From Francisella orientalis FNO12 (GTDB lineage: Bacteria; Pseudomonadota; Gammaproteobacteria; Francisellales; Francisellaceae), in assembly GCF_001042525.2 (NCBI RefSeq), contig NZ_CP011921.2, positions 1,488,001-1,552,000 of the forward strand: a DNA stretch of 64,000 nt, written 5' to 3'. The notes under the pieces were generated by a model. The model saw only the letters and a list, made by a program, of their open reading frames with translations. It ran no database searches and was not told where the DNA came from. Position 1 is the stretch's first letter. Each line of letters opens with the position of its first letter. A program made the translations under genes and the position numbers. Below, piece by piece: positions 1-9,669 of the stretch.

Positions 1-2
1 AC

Positions 3-230
3 TCAAAATATATCATCATATTTACCGACCAAGGGATTGGTGTAAATGAAGAAAATATTGATAAGATTTTTGAAAGATTCTTTCGTGAAGAAAAAAGCCG
101 TAGCCAAATAGGTAATGGCTCAGGACTTTCCCTAGTAAGAAAAATCATCCAACTCCATAATGGCAATATCACTGCTACTAACAACCATCCTCATGGCTTA
201 ATTATAGAAATCTCGCTACCATTACATTAG
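3..230 (+). CDS. Sensor histidine kinase, C-terminal end (partial)
   Basis: Only the last 75 residues are in the window, and the reading frame is already open at the left edge. The visible part is the end of a HATPase_c domain: FTDQGIG is the G1-type nucleotide-binding box and GNGSGLSLV is the G2-type box. Such a domain binds ATP and phosphorylates the dimerisation-domain histidine of a membrane sensor kinase, which then passes phosphate to a response regulator. The protein ends with a normal TAG stop. Its partner regulator, if adjacent, lies outside the window. No function beyond histidine kinase can be given. Confidence 0.85.
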   Translation, partial: SKYIIIFTDQGIGVNEENIDKIFERFFREEKSRSQIGNGSGLSLVRKIIQLHNGNITATNNHPHGLIIEISLPLH

Positions 231-514
231 TGACTAGCTTACGTTGTGACAATAATCGAATTTTCATAGAATAATTATTACGTAAATCTAGATCTAGAGT
301 GGTCATTTCTATTAAATAAAGATGAATTATTAAATTAGCTTAACATTAGACTCTTCGTAAAGTATCATCAATTTCATAAGTTATCAACACATGGTCATTT
401 TAAATTGAAAGCATTTAAAATAATTGCTTTATTTTTTTACTGTCTTGTCACCAACTGTTAGTTTTACTAGTAATCCTATGATTTTATCAATAAACAATAA
501 AATAGAGATTGTTC
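231..514. other. Intergenic region, 284 bp
   Basis: AT-rich spacer between the sensor-kinase stop and the chalcone-isomerase-like gene. I see no ORF with a plausible ribosome binding site, no RNA gene and no clear hairpin followed by a T run. It presumably holds the promoter of the downstream four-gene operon, but no convincing -35/-10 pair stands out. Confidence 0.4.
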
Positions 515-1034
515 ATGCTTAAAAGACTACTAATAGCTATCATTATTAGTTTTCCTTTATTCACTTACGATGAAGAATTAACTCTGCAACAAATAAAATC
601 ACAACAAGTACAGCAAGTTGGTAAAATTCATTTTTCTAAATGGTTTTTTGATGTTTATGATGCTGAACTTTATACTCAAGATGGACATTTTAATTGGAAC
701 AAACCATTTTTACTAAAAATTCATTACCTTAGAAATATGGATGGGAAAACTATCTCTAAGCATACTGTCAAAGAAATATCATACCAACATCCACAGCAAG
801 TTAAAGCAAATTATCAAGAATATAGAGATACCTTCAATCAATTAATTCCCGATGTTCAAAACGGTACAAATCTCTATGTGGTTATAATGGATGAAAATGG
901 TAAAGGATATATATTCAGACAATGGCTTGATTGGTGAAATACCAGACAAAGAACTTTCAAAATATTTTTTTGAGATATGGCTTAGCGACAATTCTTCATA
1001 TCAAAATCTATCAAAACAATTGAGGGGCTTATGA
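515..1034 (+). pseudogene. Chalcone isomerase-like exported protein, frameshifted
   Basis: The ATG at 515 opens a short hydrophobic signal-like segment (MLKRLLIAIIISF) and a domain that looks like the bacterial chalcone-isomerase-like family, which is usually periplasmic and of unknown substrate. The frame stops early at 935-937. A shift of one base at about position 920 (an extra C) restores a continuous reading, FRNGLIGEIPDKELSKYFFE and onward, to a TGA at 1032-1034. That TGA overlaps the ATG of the next gene in an ATGA arrangement, as expected of an intact operon gene. I infer a one-base insertion that truncates the protein by about 38 residues. Family assignment is by pattern recognition only. 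Confidence 0.7.
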
Positions 1035-1573
1035 AAAAATTAATATCTAGAATAGGAGTAATTATTATGGCATTAGGATTATTTGGATGCTCGGCTGATA
1101 TATTAAGCTACAAAGGAGAGGGTCCAAAACTTGACCTGCAACAGTATTTACAAGGCAAAATTGTTGGTACAGGGATTGTTCAAGACTATAAAGGAAAAGT
1201 CACTAAGCAATTTGACTTCTCTGGAACTGCTAGTTGGAATGGTGATGTCGGCACATTTGATGAGCACATGGTTTACTATGATGGTCAAAAAGATCACCGC
1301 ATTTGGACAATCAAGAAAATTTCTGATAACTACTATGAAGGTACAACAGGCTACGTAATTGGTACTGCCAAAATCTATGTTGAAGGTAATGCAATGAATT
1401 GGCAATATCAAATGAATATCCCAGTTGGCGACAAAAAATACAAAATTAGTTTCGATGATTGGATGTACCTAATGAATGATGGCGTACTTATAAATAAAAA
1501 TACATTTAAGAAATTTCGACTAACAGTTGGTTCACTAACACTATTTATGCATAAAGAAAAGTTTGGAGAATAG
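1031..1573 (+). CDS. DUF3833-family lipoprotein
   Basis: 180 residues. The N-terminus is a lipoprotein signal peptide with lipobox LFGC, giving Cys20 as the lipidated residue. The rest matches my memory of the DUF3833 family: a beta-rich domain with repeated G-G-W/Y patterns and the segment FDDWMYLMNDGVLINK near the end. The molecular role is not known. The start codon overlaps the stop of the restored upstream frame and the stop lies 2 nt before the next ATG, so it sits inside a compact operon with a chalcone-isomerase-like protein, a short-chain dehydrogenase and a desaturase. Such genes recur together in gammaproteobacterial membrane-lipid modification clusters, which suggests an envelope-lipid role; that is inference. 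Confidence 0.75.
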   Translation: MKKLISRIGVIIMALGLFGCSADILSYKGEGPKLDLQQYLQGKIVGTGIVQDYKGKVTKQFDFSGTASWNGDVGTFDEHMVYYDGQKDHRIWTIKKISDNYYEGTTGYVIGTAKIYVEGNAMNWQYQMNIPVGDKKYKISFDDWMYLMNDGVLINKNTFKKFRLTVGSLTLFMHKEKFGE

Positions 1574-1575
1574 TA

Positions 1576-2319
1576 ATGCAAAAGTTTGCAGGTAAAACAA
1601 TATGGCTAATCGGTGCAACTGACAGTATAGGTAATGCTTTACTTAAAAAATTAGATAATTCAATACAAGCTAATTTTATTATCTCCGCACGTTCAATAGA
1701 CAAACTACAAAGTATATCTGCAGGTCTAAAAAATACAGCTCATGCAGTTGATCTTGATGTAGCAGAGTTTGAGAGCTTCAAAAAAGGAAGTAACATAGCT
1801 CTTAGCTATAATCCTAATTATATTATATATTTGCCAGCATTCTATGAACCTTCACTAATTGCTGACATTGCAATTTCAAATCTTAATAAAACTATACAAA
1901 CTAACCTAACTGCTGTTTTTTACCTAATAAGATTTACGCTACCTTATCTCAAAAAAAATCCAAAATGTCAGCTAGCTATTACAGCTAGTGTCGCTGACTA
2001 TATCGGTTTACCTAGATCACAACCTTATGCTGCTACTAAGGCCGGTGTTATAAATTTAGTGGTGAGCCTAAAAGCAGAAAATCCTGGGCTTGATATCCGT
2101 CTAATAAATCCAAGCTTTGTTAAAACTAAACTTACTGATAAAAATAACTTCAAGATGCAAGCTCTACTTCAACCTGAAGAAGCTGCCCTTAGCATTATCA
2201 AAGGTTTAGAGTCAAATAAGTTTGAGGTTCACTTTACAAAAAAACTCACTATAATTCTAAAACTTATTGCGGCTTTACCTTACAAACTTTATTTTAAAAT
2301 TGCTAAAAAGATGTTTTAG
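1576..2319 (+). CDS. Short-chain dehydrogenase/reductase (SDR)
   Basis: 247 residues, classical SDR size. The nucleotide-binding turn near residue 13 reads IGATDSIG, a variant of TGxxxGxG in which the middle glycine is Ser. The catalytic Ser lies in ITASVAD and the YxxxK pair in PYAATKAG, so an NAD(P)(H)-dependent oxidoreductase is likely. The C-terminal 30 residues are hydrophobic and basic, suggesting membrane association. It starts 2 nt after the lipoprotein gene and is followed after 13 nt by the desaturase, with GGAGA as that gene's ribosome binding site. The substrate is unknown; the neighbours suggest a lipid. The gene appears intact although the genes at both ends of the operon are broken. 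Confidence 0.85.
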   Translation: MQKFAGKTIWLIGATDSIGNALLKKLDNSIQANFIISARSIDKLQSISAGLKNTAHAVDLDVAEFESFKKGSNIALSYNPNYIIYLPAFYEPSLIADIAISNLNKTIQTNLTAVFYLIRFTLPYLKKNPKCQLAITASVADYIGLPRSQPYAATKAGVINLVVSLKAENPGLDIRLINPSFVKTKLTDKNNFKMQALLQPEEAALSIIKGLESNKFEVHFTKKLTIILKLIAALPYKLYFKIAKKMF

Positions 2320-2332
2320 AACCGGAGAAACC

Positions 2333-3165
2333 ATGAAAACTCAATCAAATAAAGTCACTATAATAGCCTTTGCTGTTATGCATATTGCTTGCCTAGTGAT
2401 ATTTTTTGTAAATTATAATATCACTGCACTAGTTGTATTTCTTATTACGTTCTCAGCTTGGACATTCGCATTAACAGCTGGTTACCATCGTTACTTTGCA
2501 CACAAAGCTTTTCAGACTTCTAGAGTATTTCAATTTATTTTAGCATTGGTAGGTACATGAGCATCCCAAAAAGGACTTCTTTGGTGGTCAGGTCATCATA
2601 GATATCACCACATTCATTCTGATAAAGATATAGATTTACACTCTCCTAAAAATGGTATCTTCCAATCACACGTTGGTTGGGTTTTTGAATCTAGAAGTGA
2701 TCATGTTGATCCTAAGTTCACCAAAGACTGGGTCGAGTATCCCGAGCTAGTATGGTTAGATAAGTATGCTCATGTTTCATTCGCTTTATACTTAGTTGGC
2801 CTTTTTGCCATCGGTAGTGTAATTAATCACTTCTACCCTAACCTACAAACATCAGGTTTAGCATTTGTATTTTGGGGTAGTATATTAAGTACAGTATTGT
2901 TATATCACACTACATTTAGTGTTAACTCAATCTGTCATATTTTTGGCAAAAAAGATTATGAAACTTCAGATAATAGTCGCAATAATTGGTTTATCGCATT
3001 AATTACTTTTGGAGAAGGTTGGCATAACAATCATCATAAGTTTGCCTATTCTGTTAGAAACAGATCTCAAAGCGTGGCAAATTGATATTACATACATGAT
3101 TCTTTGTGTTTTAAAAAAAATTTAAAATAGTATGGGGATTAAAAGAACCAAAGAAAACTGTTTAG
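2333..3165 (+). pseudogene. Fatty acid desaturase (acyl-CoA delta-9 type), broken
   Basis: The reading begins at ATG 2333 and shows membrane desaturase histidine boxes: HRYFAH, then HHRYHH, then GEGWHNNHH. These bind the di-iron centre that introduces a double bond into fatty acyl chains. A TGA at 2558-2560 interrupts the frame at the residue that is normally Trp in the GTWASQKG stretch (TGG to TGA). Two further frame changes are needed to read the normal C-terminus: near 3057-3066, and in the A tract at 3113-3120. After these the frame reads KIVWGLKEPKKTV to a stop at 3163-3165. All three histidine boxes survive, but with three lesions a functional enzyme is very unlikely. Confidence 0.88.
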
Positions 3166-3187
3166 ATTAAATATTCTTAGAATAAAC

Positions 3188-5479
3188 TTATTGAGCTGCT
3201 TTTGTTTTTGTCTTTTTTCTACGTCTAGCTCTTTTTTTCTTGGCTTTTTTTGGTTTTTTAGACTTCTTAGCAAGTAATTTATCGGTATTTTTATCTGCGT
3301 GAGGCTTACGTGGATCATATAACTCAAAATCTATATGAATTCTTTCCAAATCAGCTCTGACAACTCTTACTGTGATATCTTGACCAATATTATAAACCTT
3401 ATGAGTCCTCTTACCAATTAGTATATCTTTTGCTTCATCATAAATATAATAATCACCTGGAATGGCCGAAACATGTATCAAGCCTTCTATATACATATCT
3501 TTTAGCTCAGCAAATAAACCTAAGCCATTAACATGCTTAACTTGAGCATCCAAAACATGATCGATATAGTCTTGCATGAAGTAGCATTTTAACCAGTTCT
3601 CAACTTGTTTTGATGCGCCATCAGCATTTCGCTCTTGATCGGAAGCATTTTCACAAATATTTGCTAATTCAGAAGGTTTATAATCAGCTCCACCATGCTC
3701 ATACTCACCAATAATTGATTTGATTATTCTATGTACTACTAGATCTGGATATCTACGAATTGGTGATGTGAAATGTGTATACTCACTATATGCTAACCCA
3801 AAGTGTCCATCATTATTTATACTGTACACTGCTTGATTCATACTACGTAAAGTCATCATCTGGATATCATCATAGTCAGGACGCTCTCTAATACTCTCAA
3901 GCATTTCTGCTAAAGCTTTTGGTGTAACTTTTCCATTTTTACCATAAGCAAGATGTATACCATGCTTCCCAAGATACTTCTTGAGAGTTTCCATCCTATC
4001 TTCTTTAGGCTCACTATGAACTCTAAATGGCGATGTTTTTTTATGCTTAATAGTAAATTTAGCTGCTACAACATTTGCTACAAGCATACACTCTTCTATT
4101 AGCCTATGCGCATCATTACGATGTCTTGGCACTATTGATTCAATATGATTATGCTCATTAAGTATTATTTGTGTTTCAACTGTATCAAAGTCTATAGCAC
4201 CTCGTTCTTGCCTAGCTTGATGAAGTACTTTATATAACTCATACAAATCAAAGATATTAGGCACCAATTCAGGAGTTTTTTCAACTATTGTGTTTTGTTT
4301 CCTCTCTATAAGCTTTGAGACTTCTGTATAAGTCAAACGCGCCTTTGAGTTTATGACAGCAGAATAGAACTTATATCTAGATAGCTTACCTTCTTTACTA
4401 ATATTCATCTCACAAACTAAAGAATACCTATCTTCATTAGGTTTCAAAGAACACAATCCATTTGATAGCTTCTCCGGTAGCATAGGAATAACATATCCTG
4501 GAAAATAAACAGAAGTTGAACGACGCTTAGCATCTAAATCTAAGCTAGAATCTTTTTCAACATAATTTGATACATCTGCAATCGCCACATATAACTTCCA
4601 ACTACCACTTTTAGTCTTATGTGCATAAACAGCATCATCGAAATCTTTGGCATCTTCACCATCAATAGTTACGAAATTCTCACTACGCAAATCAACTCTA
4701 TTACCAACAATCACATCATCAGAAATATTATCTAAATAGCGTAAAGTTTTTTTACTCCACTGCTCAATTAAATCATATTTCTGTGTTGCCATCATCATTG
4801 CTTCTTTAACTAGAGATACTGCTTCGACCTCCTGTTTAAATTTAGCAACGGCTGTACTACTTACACTAGGGTATACAATTATCTCAGCTTCGATTAAAGA
4901 GTTATGTTCTATTTTTTGCTTTGGCGGTAATAGCACTATATCACTTGTCATGCTCTTACTTATCGGCTTAACAAAGTCACAATCAAAACTCTTATAGTAG
5001 TATCCTGTGATAGTTTTTTGAGCTCTTGAAACTATTGTTTGAATCTCTGCATCTATACGACTGCGTTTGTTAAGTCCTAGTACTTTTGCAGTTACTTCAT
5101 CACCAACCATTACCATTTTTGCTTGATGAGATACTATACCAACCTTCGTATTTAGAGTGTGACTAAACAGCTCTAAGCGAGAATCTCTATCAGCTGTCAC
5201 TTTAGATGTGATATATATTGGTGCTATTTCTGGTAGACTATAGTATGATCTATCTTTTTCTAACTGACCATCTCTAACCATCGCACCTAAACGATTTACA
5301 AGCCCATCAAAAAGATTTTTTTTAAAAATCTCTAAAGCATTTGCTATATTTTCTATACTAACAGGTATATTAGTATCTCCTATATAGTTTAGGATTACTT
5401 CTCTACTTGGAATCGGATTCTCGTATTTTTGTGCTTCAATATCCTTATTAGGATCATTATGTATATTATATTTACTCAC
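3188..5479 (-). CDS. rnr: Ribonuclease R
   Basis: 763 residues, close to the usual RNase R size. Order of domains: N-terminal winged-helix region, cold-shock OB domains, the RNB catalytic domain, an S1 RNA-binding domain near residues 630-715, and a very basic Lys/Arg tail. The RNB metal-binding site reads DGEDAKDFDD with acidic residues D273, D279, D281 and D282. RNase R is a 3'-5' exoribonuclease that degrades structured RNA and takes part in RNA quality control, including trans-translation. It is the last gene of the minus-strand run pmrA-lepB-rnc-truB-rnr, 36 nt after truB. Confidence 0.96.
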   Translation of the reverse strand: MSKYNIHNDPNKDIEAQKYENPIPSREVILNYIGDTNIPVSIENIANALEIFKKNLFDGLVNRLGAMVRDGQLEKDRSYYSLPEIAPIYITSKVTADRDSRLELFSHTLNTKVGIVSHQAKMVMVGDEVTAKVLGLNKRSRIDAEIQTIVSRAQKTITGYYYKSFDCDFVKPISKSMTSDIVLLPPKQKIEHNSLIEAEIIVYPSVSSTAVAKFKQEVEAVSLVKEAMMMATQKYDLIEQWSKKTLRYLDNISDDVIVGNRVDLRSENFVTIDGEDAKDFDDAVYAHKTKSGSWKLYVAIADVSNYVEKDSSLDLDAKRRSTSVYFPGYVIPMLPEKLSNGLCSLKPNEDRYSLVCEMNISKEGKLSRYKFYSAVINSKARLTYTEVSKLIERKQNTIVEKTPELVPNIFDLYELYKVLHQARQERGAIDFDTVETQIILNEHNHIESIVPRHRNDAHRLIEECMLVANVVAAKFTIKHKKTSPFRVHSEPKEDRMETLKKYLGKHGIHLAYGKNGKVTPKALAEMLESIRERPDYDDIQMMTLRSMNQAVYSINNDGHFGLAYSEYTHFTSPIRRYPDLVVHRIIKSIIGEYEHGGADYKPSELANICENASDQERNADGASKQVENWLKCYFMQDYIDHVLDAQVKHVNGLGLFAELKDMYIEGLIHVSAIPGDYYIYDEAKDILIGKRTHKVYNIGQDITVRVVRADLERIHIDFELYDPRKPHADKNTDKLLAKKSKKPKKAKKKRARRRKKTKTKAAQ

Positions 5480-5515
5480 TTATGAATATATCCTGGTCAA
5501 AAAATTTTTTACTTA

Positions 5516-6349
5516 TTAACTTACCTTTATCAAATCTGCTATAGCAACAAACTTCTCATCATCGTATATCCTGACCGTTCCATCAAGATGAGATTTGTCA
5601 GCAAAAAGTCCTCTTTTGTATAAATCATCTTTTTCTTCTTCTACTAAAGAGTATATTGGCTTGTCAATAAATACACTTTCTACATTAGCTATACTAGCAA
5701 GTTTTTGCTCAAAACTTAAATCTTTTAAGTTGTCTAAGTCATGAGCAGCCTCAATTCTAAAAGGACCACTTTGTGTTCTTTGTAGCGCAATTAAATGCCC
5801 GCCACACCCTATAGTTTTTCCAATATATATTGCTAAACTACGAATATAAGTTCCCTTTGAACATTTAACTCTTATTTTTAACAAATCTGTATTGAAGTCT
5901 ACTAGCTCTAACTCATATATTTTGATATTTCGAGGCTTTACTTCGACAGTTTTACCCTCTCTCGCTAGCTTATAAAGAGGTTGTCCATTATGTTTAAGAG
6001 CAGAATACATAGGAGGAATTTGAGTTATTACTCAACGAAATGTTGCCAAAACTGTTTCTAAGTAATCCTCTAAAAATTCTGGAATATCATCATTTCTTGC
6101 TATTATTTGACCTTCAGCATCTCCACTATCTGTTTCAACACCTAGTTTAATAGTAGCAATATATTCCTTATCAGAATCTAGAAGATATTGTGCTATCTTA
6201 GTGGCTCTGCCAAAGCATATAGGCAAAACTCCTGTTGCCATAGGATCTAAAGTCCCTGTATGACCTGCCTTTTGAGCATTATATAAATACTTTAATTGTT
6301 GTAAAACTTTATTTGAACTAAGGCCTTTAGCCTTATTTATAACAACCAC
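5516..6349 (-). pseudogene. truB: tRNA pseudouridine-55 synthase TruB, internal stop
   Basis: TruB makes pseudouridine 55 in the T-loop of tRNAs. The N-terminal half has the catalytic motif [13 protein letters not shown] with the nucleophilic Asp. A TGA at 6032-6034 then interrupts the frame between LATFR and VITQIPPMYSALKHNG. Both halves are in the same frame, and the family normally has Gly here, so GGA to TGA is the simplest explanation. The downstream half continues normally (KCSKGTYIRSLAIYIG, RTQSGPF). The start is also uncertain: homology ([13 protein letters not shown]) extends upstream of the GTG at 6349, but an A9 tract at 6363-6371 puts the nearest ATG (6374) out of frame. Neighbours rnc and rnr are intact. 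Confidence 0.85.
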
Positions 6350-6354
6350 ACCAT

Positions 6355-7053
6355 TTAATCTATTTTTTTTTCATGTAACCCTTGTTGTGATAGTATTTGC
6401 ATCATCTTCTCTGCAGCTTTTTGCTCTGCTTTTTTTCGTGATGTGCCTTTTGCACTGACTTCAATATTTAGATCTATAGACAACGCTTTAACTGTAAACT
6501 CTTGCTCATGATCTTTACCATCAATAGTTTCAATACTATATTCAGGAAGACTTAGTCCATTTTGCAATAAAATTTCTTGTAACTTAGATTTACTGTCTTT
6601 CACTCTGACATCATCTAAATCAAGAGTCGATATCAATGGTTTGTACCAACTTAATACAACCTTTTTAACAGTTGCAAAATCACTATCTAGATAAATTGCT
6701 CCAATAATAGCTTCAAATACATCTTCTAATATTTTTTCGCGCTTATGCCCACCCTGTTCGCTAGCACCTAAGATGATATATTCATCTAATTTAAAATTTA
6801 GAGCTAAATTTGCTAAAGTTACTCCTTTAACTAGCTTAGACCTAATTTGTGAAAGTTTACCCTCTGCTAAACCAGGAAACTCTAAATATAACACTTCAGC
6901 AATTACAAAGCCTAAAATAGAGTCCCCTAAAAACTCTAGTCTTTCATAGTTTTTCTTTGTTTTACTACGATGAGTCAATGCTCTGACTAAGAGAGTATAA
7001 TTTTTGAAGCTATAACCAAGAATTTTATATAATCGAGAATATTCGGGAACCAT
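6355..7053 (-). CDS. rnc: Ribonuclease III
   Basis: 232 residues. The family signature [11 protein letters not shown] is near residue 40, the second catalytic-domain acidic cluster is [14 protein letters not shown] near residue 115, and a C-terminal double-stranded RNA-binding domain includes [15 protein letters not shown]. RNase III cleaves double-stranded RNA during rRNA maturation and mRNA decay. It lies 4 nt downstream of lepB, and its last codons run through an A9 tract into the truB region. The lepB-rnc order is common in proteobacteria, although era, which often follows, is replaced here by truB. Confidence 0.96.
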   Translation of the reverse strand: MVPEYSRLYKILGYSFKNYTLLVRALTHRSKTKKNYERLEFLGDSILGFVIAEVLYLEFPGLAEGKLSQIRSKLVKGVTLANLALNFKLDEYIILGASEQGGHKREKILEDVFEAIIGAIYLDSDFATVKKVVLSWYKPLISTLDLDDVRVKDSKSKLQEILLQNGLSLPEYSIETIDGKDHEQEFTVKALSIDLNIEVSAKGTSRKKAEQKAAEKMMQILSQQGLHEKKID

Positions 7054-7057
7054 TTAT

Positions 7058-7921
7058 TTAAAAGACCTTACCTATTTCACTCCAGCGAACTTTCTTATCA
7101 ACCTTATCCCAACTCATCCATACAATCTTGGCTTTACCAACAAGATCTTTCTCAGGAACAAAGCCCCAATAACGGCTATCTTCGCTGTTATCTCTATTGT
7201 CTCCCATCACAAAATAATGTCCAGCGGGTACTTTAAGATCTTCAAAATCAGTTCCATTTACAGATTCAATCCAATCAACTTGATGTTTAACACCATCAAG
7301 ATCTTCGGTACAAATTGTATCACCACTTCCATTAGCCAATGATTGATTGTAATAATTGATGGCATCTTTATCACAATTCGTGTATTCAAGCTTTTTACCA
7401 TTAATAGTTAACATCTTATTTTTATAAGAAATAACATCTCCAGGTACGCCAATAACTCTTTTGACAAAATCTACACTTAGATTAACTGGAAAATGAAATA
7501 CTAAAATGTCGCCTCTTTTAGGTTCCCCTGTTTTTATTAAAGTTTCATTACTAAAAGGTGCTCGAATACCGTAAGCAGCTTTATTGACAAATATAAAATC
7601 TCCAACAGGTAATGTTGGTGTCATAGATGCTGTAGGAATAAGAAAATTCCCTATAAGAAATGTTCTAAGCAAAAAAACCACCAAAAAAACACTAAACAAA
7701 GATCTAGCTTGATCTGCTATCAATGGAGCTTTGAGACCATTATCTTTATAAAACTGACGTTTTTGCTTCTTGGATTGACCTTTCAACCCTTCTGCATAAG
7801 GCTTTAATCTTGATCTTTGAAAAAAGAATAAGTCAATTAGATATATTAGGCCACTTGCAATAGTTAAAAACAACAGCCAAAATGTGAAGCCTAAGTTTAA
7901 GATATAATTCAATAGTTCCAT
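7058..7921 (-). CDS. lepB: Signal peptidase I
   Basis: 287 residues. Two N-terminal membrane segments (about residues 8-32 and 74-92) are separated by a basic cytoplasmic loop, and the catalytic domain is periplasmic. The catalytic Ser99 lies in IPTASMTPTL and the general base Lys153 in DFVKRVIGVPGD; the conserved box GDNRDNSEDSRYWG is also present. The enzyme removes signal peptides from exported proteins as they leave the Sec or Tat pathway. It sits 4 nt downstream of the pmrA regulator gene and 4 nt upstream of rnc, so it is very probably co-transcribed with both. Confidence 0.96.
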   Translation of the reverse strand: MELLNYILNLGFTFWLLFLTIASGLIYLIDLFFFQRSRLKPYAEGLKGQSKKQKRQFYKDNGLKAPLIADQARSLFSVFLVVFLLRTFLIGNFLIPTASMTPTLPVGDFIFVNKAAYGIRAPFSNETLIKTGEPKRGDILVFHFPVNLSVDFVKRVIGVPGDVISYKNKMLTINGKKLEYTNCDKDAINYYNQSLANGSGDTICTEDLDGVKHQVDWIESVNGTDFEDLKVPAGHYFVMGDNRDNSEDSRYWGFVPEKDLVGKAKIVWMSWDKVDKKVRWSEIGKVF

Positions 7922-7925
7922 GAAA

Positions 7926-8612
7926 TTACTTAACTACTTTATCCTTTTGAACAAAATAGCCAACACCTCTAATTGTTTGGATAAAGTTTGGAATATTGAT
8001 TTTTTTCCTTAGATTATGCATATGTACTTCTAGAGTATTAGTATCCATTTCTTTATCAGTAGAATACACCTCTTCTAAAAGCTGTGTTTTTGGTACAACA
8101 CGACCTGCATTTTGTACTAGAATAGCTAAAAGCGCTAGCTCTTTTTTTGATACTGGAATAATAACACCATCTTTAGTTACTGTCTCAGAACTAGGATTAA
8201 AACTGTAGTCGCCAAACTTAATTTCTTCTTTAGTACTTTTGCCAAATCTTGTATCTATTCTGCGAGATATCGCTTTAATTCTTGCCACTAACTCTTTAAG
8301 TTCAAAAGGTTTAGTAAGATAATCATCAGCACCTAAGTCTAAGCCTTTAATTCTATCTTCTAAACCATCTCGAGCTGTTAAAAGAATAATTGGTACTTTA
8401 ATACCTTTATTTCTAACATTTCTAAGAACTTCAAGACCAGTTTTAATTAGCATACCTATGTCAAGAACAACTATGTCATATAAACCAGACTCTATAAAAG
8501 TTTGTGCTGCTTCTCCATCAGAAACCAGGTTAACAATAAGACCTTCTTTCTGCAATGCTTCCAGCAAGCCTTCGCCTAAATTAAGATCATCTTCAGCCAA
8601 TAATAGTCTCAT
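7926..8612 (-). CDS. pmrA: OmpR-family response regulator PmrA
   Basis: 228 residues when started at the ATG at 8612, which has AGGTGA as a well-placed ribosome binding site; an upstream in-frame start would add 15 residues with no homology. The receiver domain has the acidic pair D8-D9, phosphorylated Asp51 (VVLDIGM), Thr in LLTARD and Lys in YLTKPFEL. It is followed by an OmpR-type winged-helix DNA-binding domain ending IRGVGYFV. From established Francisella work, PmrA is an orphan regulator phosphorylated at Asp51 that helps activate virulence genes; no kinase gene is adjacent here. The residue four after Asp51 is Leu rather than the near-invariant Pro of receivers. Confidence 0.93.
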   Translation of the reverse strand: MRLLLAEDDLNLGEGLLEALQKEGLIVNLVSDGEAAQTFIESGLYDIVVLDIGMLIKTGLEVLRNVRNKGIKVPIILLTARDGLEDRIKGLDLGADDYLTKPFELKELVARIKAISRRIDTRFGKSTKEEIKFGDYSFNPSSETVTKDGVIIPVSKKELALLAILVQNAGRVVPKTQLLEEVYSTDKEMDTNTLEVHMHNLRKKINIPNFIQTIRGVGYFVQKDKVVK

Positions 8613-8745
8613 AAACTCACCTATACTGTTATAAAACTTATAAAAAAAATTTATCAACGCAAGTATATAGCATAAGATACATAAAATAAATATTTATTTT
8701 AAATTATAAAGTACACAAAATATCAACCAAAATAGAGGGCTCTAA

Positions 8746-9567
8746 TTAAGAGATTTCCGAACTAAATTCTTGAGCCAACTGCCCTGCTCTAGTGATATTT
8801 GCTTGTATAGCATCATCTATAATTCCACCAAGATCAAACTTCTCAAAAGTATACAACGCTTCAAAAGTTATACCTTTTTTAGATGTTACATTTTTTCTTA
8901 AAGTAGCCATATCCTCGTCACTTTTCAAAGCCATCTGCGCAGCACCAAGACACGTTTGAGCAACAAGCTTTTCAGCTTGTTGTTTATCCAACCCTCTTTT
9001 GACAGCAGCATTGACCATATGTTCCATAAATTGAAAATAATATGCTGGACCAGAACTTGCTATAGCTGCAATAACATCAATCTCATCTTCTTTTTCAACT
9101 ACAGCGACCTCTCCCATTGTCTTCATAATATTAATAACTTCTGACTTATCATCATCACTAATATTTTTATTAAAAAATATTCCAGTAGCACCGTAGCCTA
9201 AGCTACTAGGCGTATTAGGAATAGTCCTTGCGAAAGAAATATTCTTAGCAAACATTCTCTCATAATCATTAGTTCTGATGCCTGCTGCTACCGTAACTAT
9301 TGTCTGATCATCTCTAGTATGATCTCTAATATCCTTGATTAAACTAATCATACCTTGTGGCTTTACAGCTAAAATAATAATATCAGCTATAGCGATTGAC
9401 TCTACTAAAGAGTCCGAAGACCGTATCCCATATCGACTAACTAAATTTTCTCTTTTATCTTCATTTCTATCAAAAACGATAATATCCTGACCATCATAGC
9501 CATGATTAACTATTCCTGCGATCATTGCAGCAGCCATATTACCACCACCAATAAAACATACTTTCAT
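8746..9567 (-). CDS. proC: Pyrroline-5-carboxylate reductase
   Basis: 273 residues. It begins with the NAD(P)-binding turn FIGGGNMAAAMI and contains the conserved segments RTIPNTPSSLGYGATG, SSGPAYYFQFMEHMV and the C-terminal TSKKGITFEALYTFEK (P5CR family signature). The enzyme reduces 1-pyrroline-5-carboxylate to L-proline, the last step of proline synthesis, in the cytosol. It is followed by about 130 nt of spacer before the pmrA operon and is divergent from rdgB, with a 100-nt AT-rich shared upstream region. No sign of damage. Confidence 0.96.
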   Translation of the reverse strand: MKVCFIGGGNMAAAMIAGIVNHGYDGQDIIVFDRNEDKRENLVSRYGIRSSDSLVESIAIADIIILAVKPQGMISLIKDIRDHTRDDQTIVTVAAGIRTNDYERMFAKNISFARTIPNTPSSLGYGATGIFFNKNISDDDKSEVINIMKTMGEVAVVEKEDEIDVIAAIASSGPAYYFQFMEHMVNAAVKRGLDKQQAEKLVAQTCLGAAQMALKSDEDMATLRKNVTSKKGITFEALYTFEKFDLGGIIDDAIQANITRAGQLAQEFSSEIS

Positions 9568-9669
9568 AAATAATATCTCTATATTTTTACTCTATAGTTA
9601 TATAACTATAACATTTGAAATAATTATTGCTAATATATAGGTAAATACAAAACTTAAAAAAACACACAA

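Noticed and set aside
1131-1411. Overlapping open frames on both strands inside the DUF3833 lipoprotein gene
   Set aside because: Each lies wholly inside a better-supported gene and lacks any domain or ribosome binding site.
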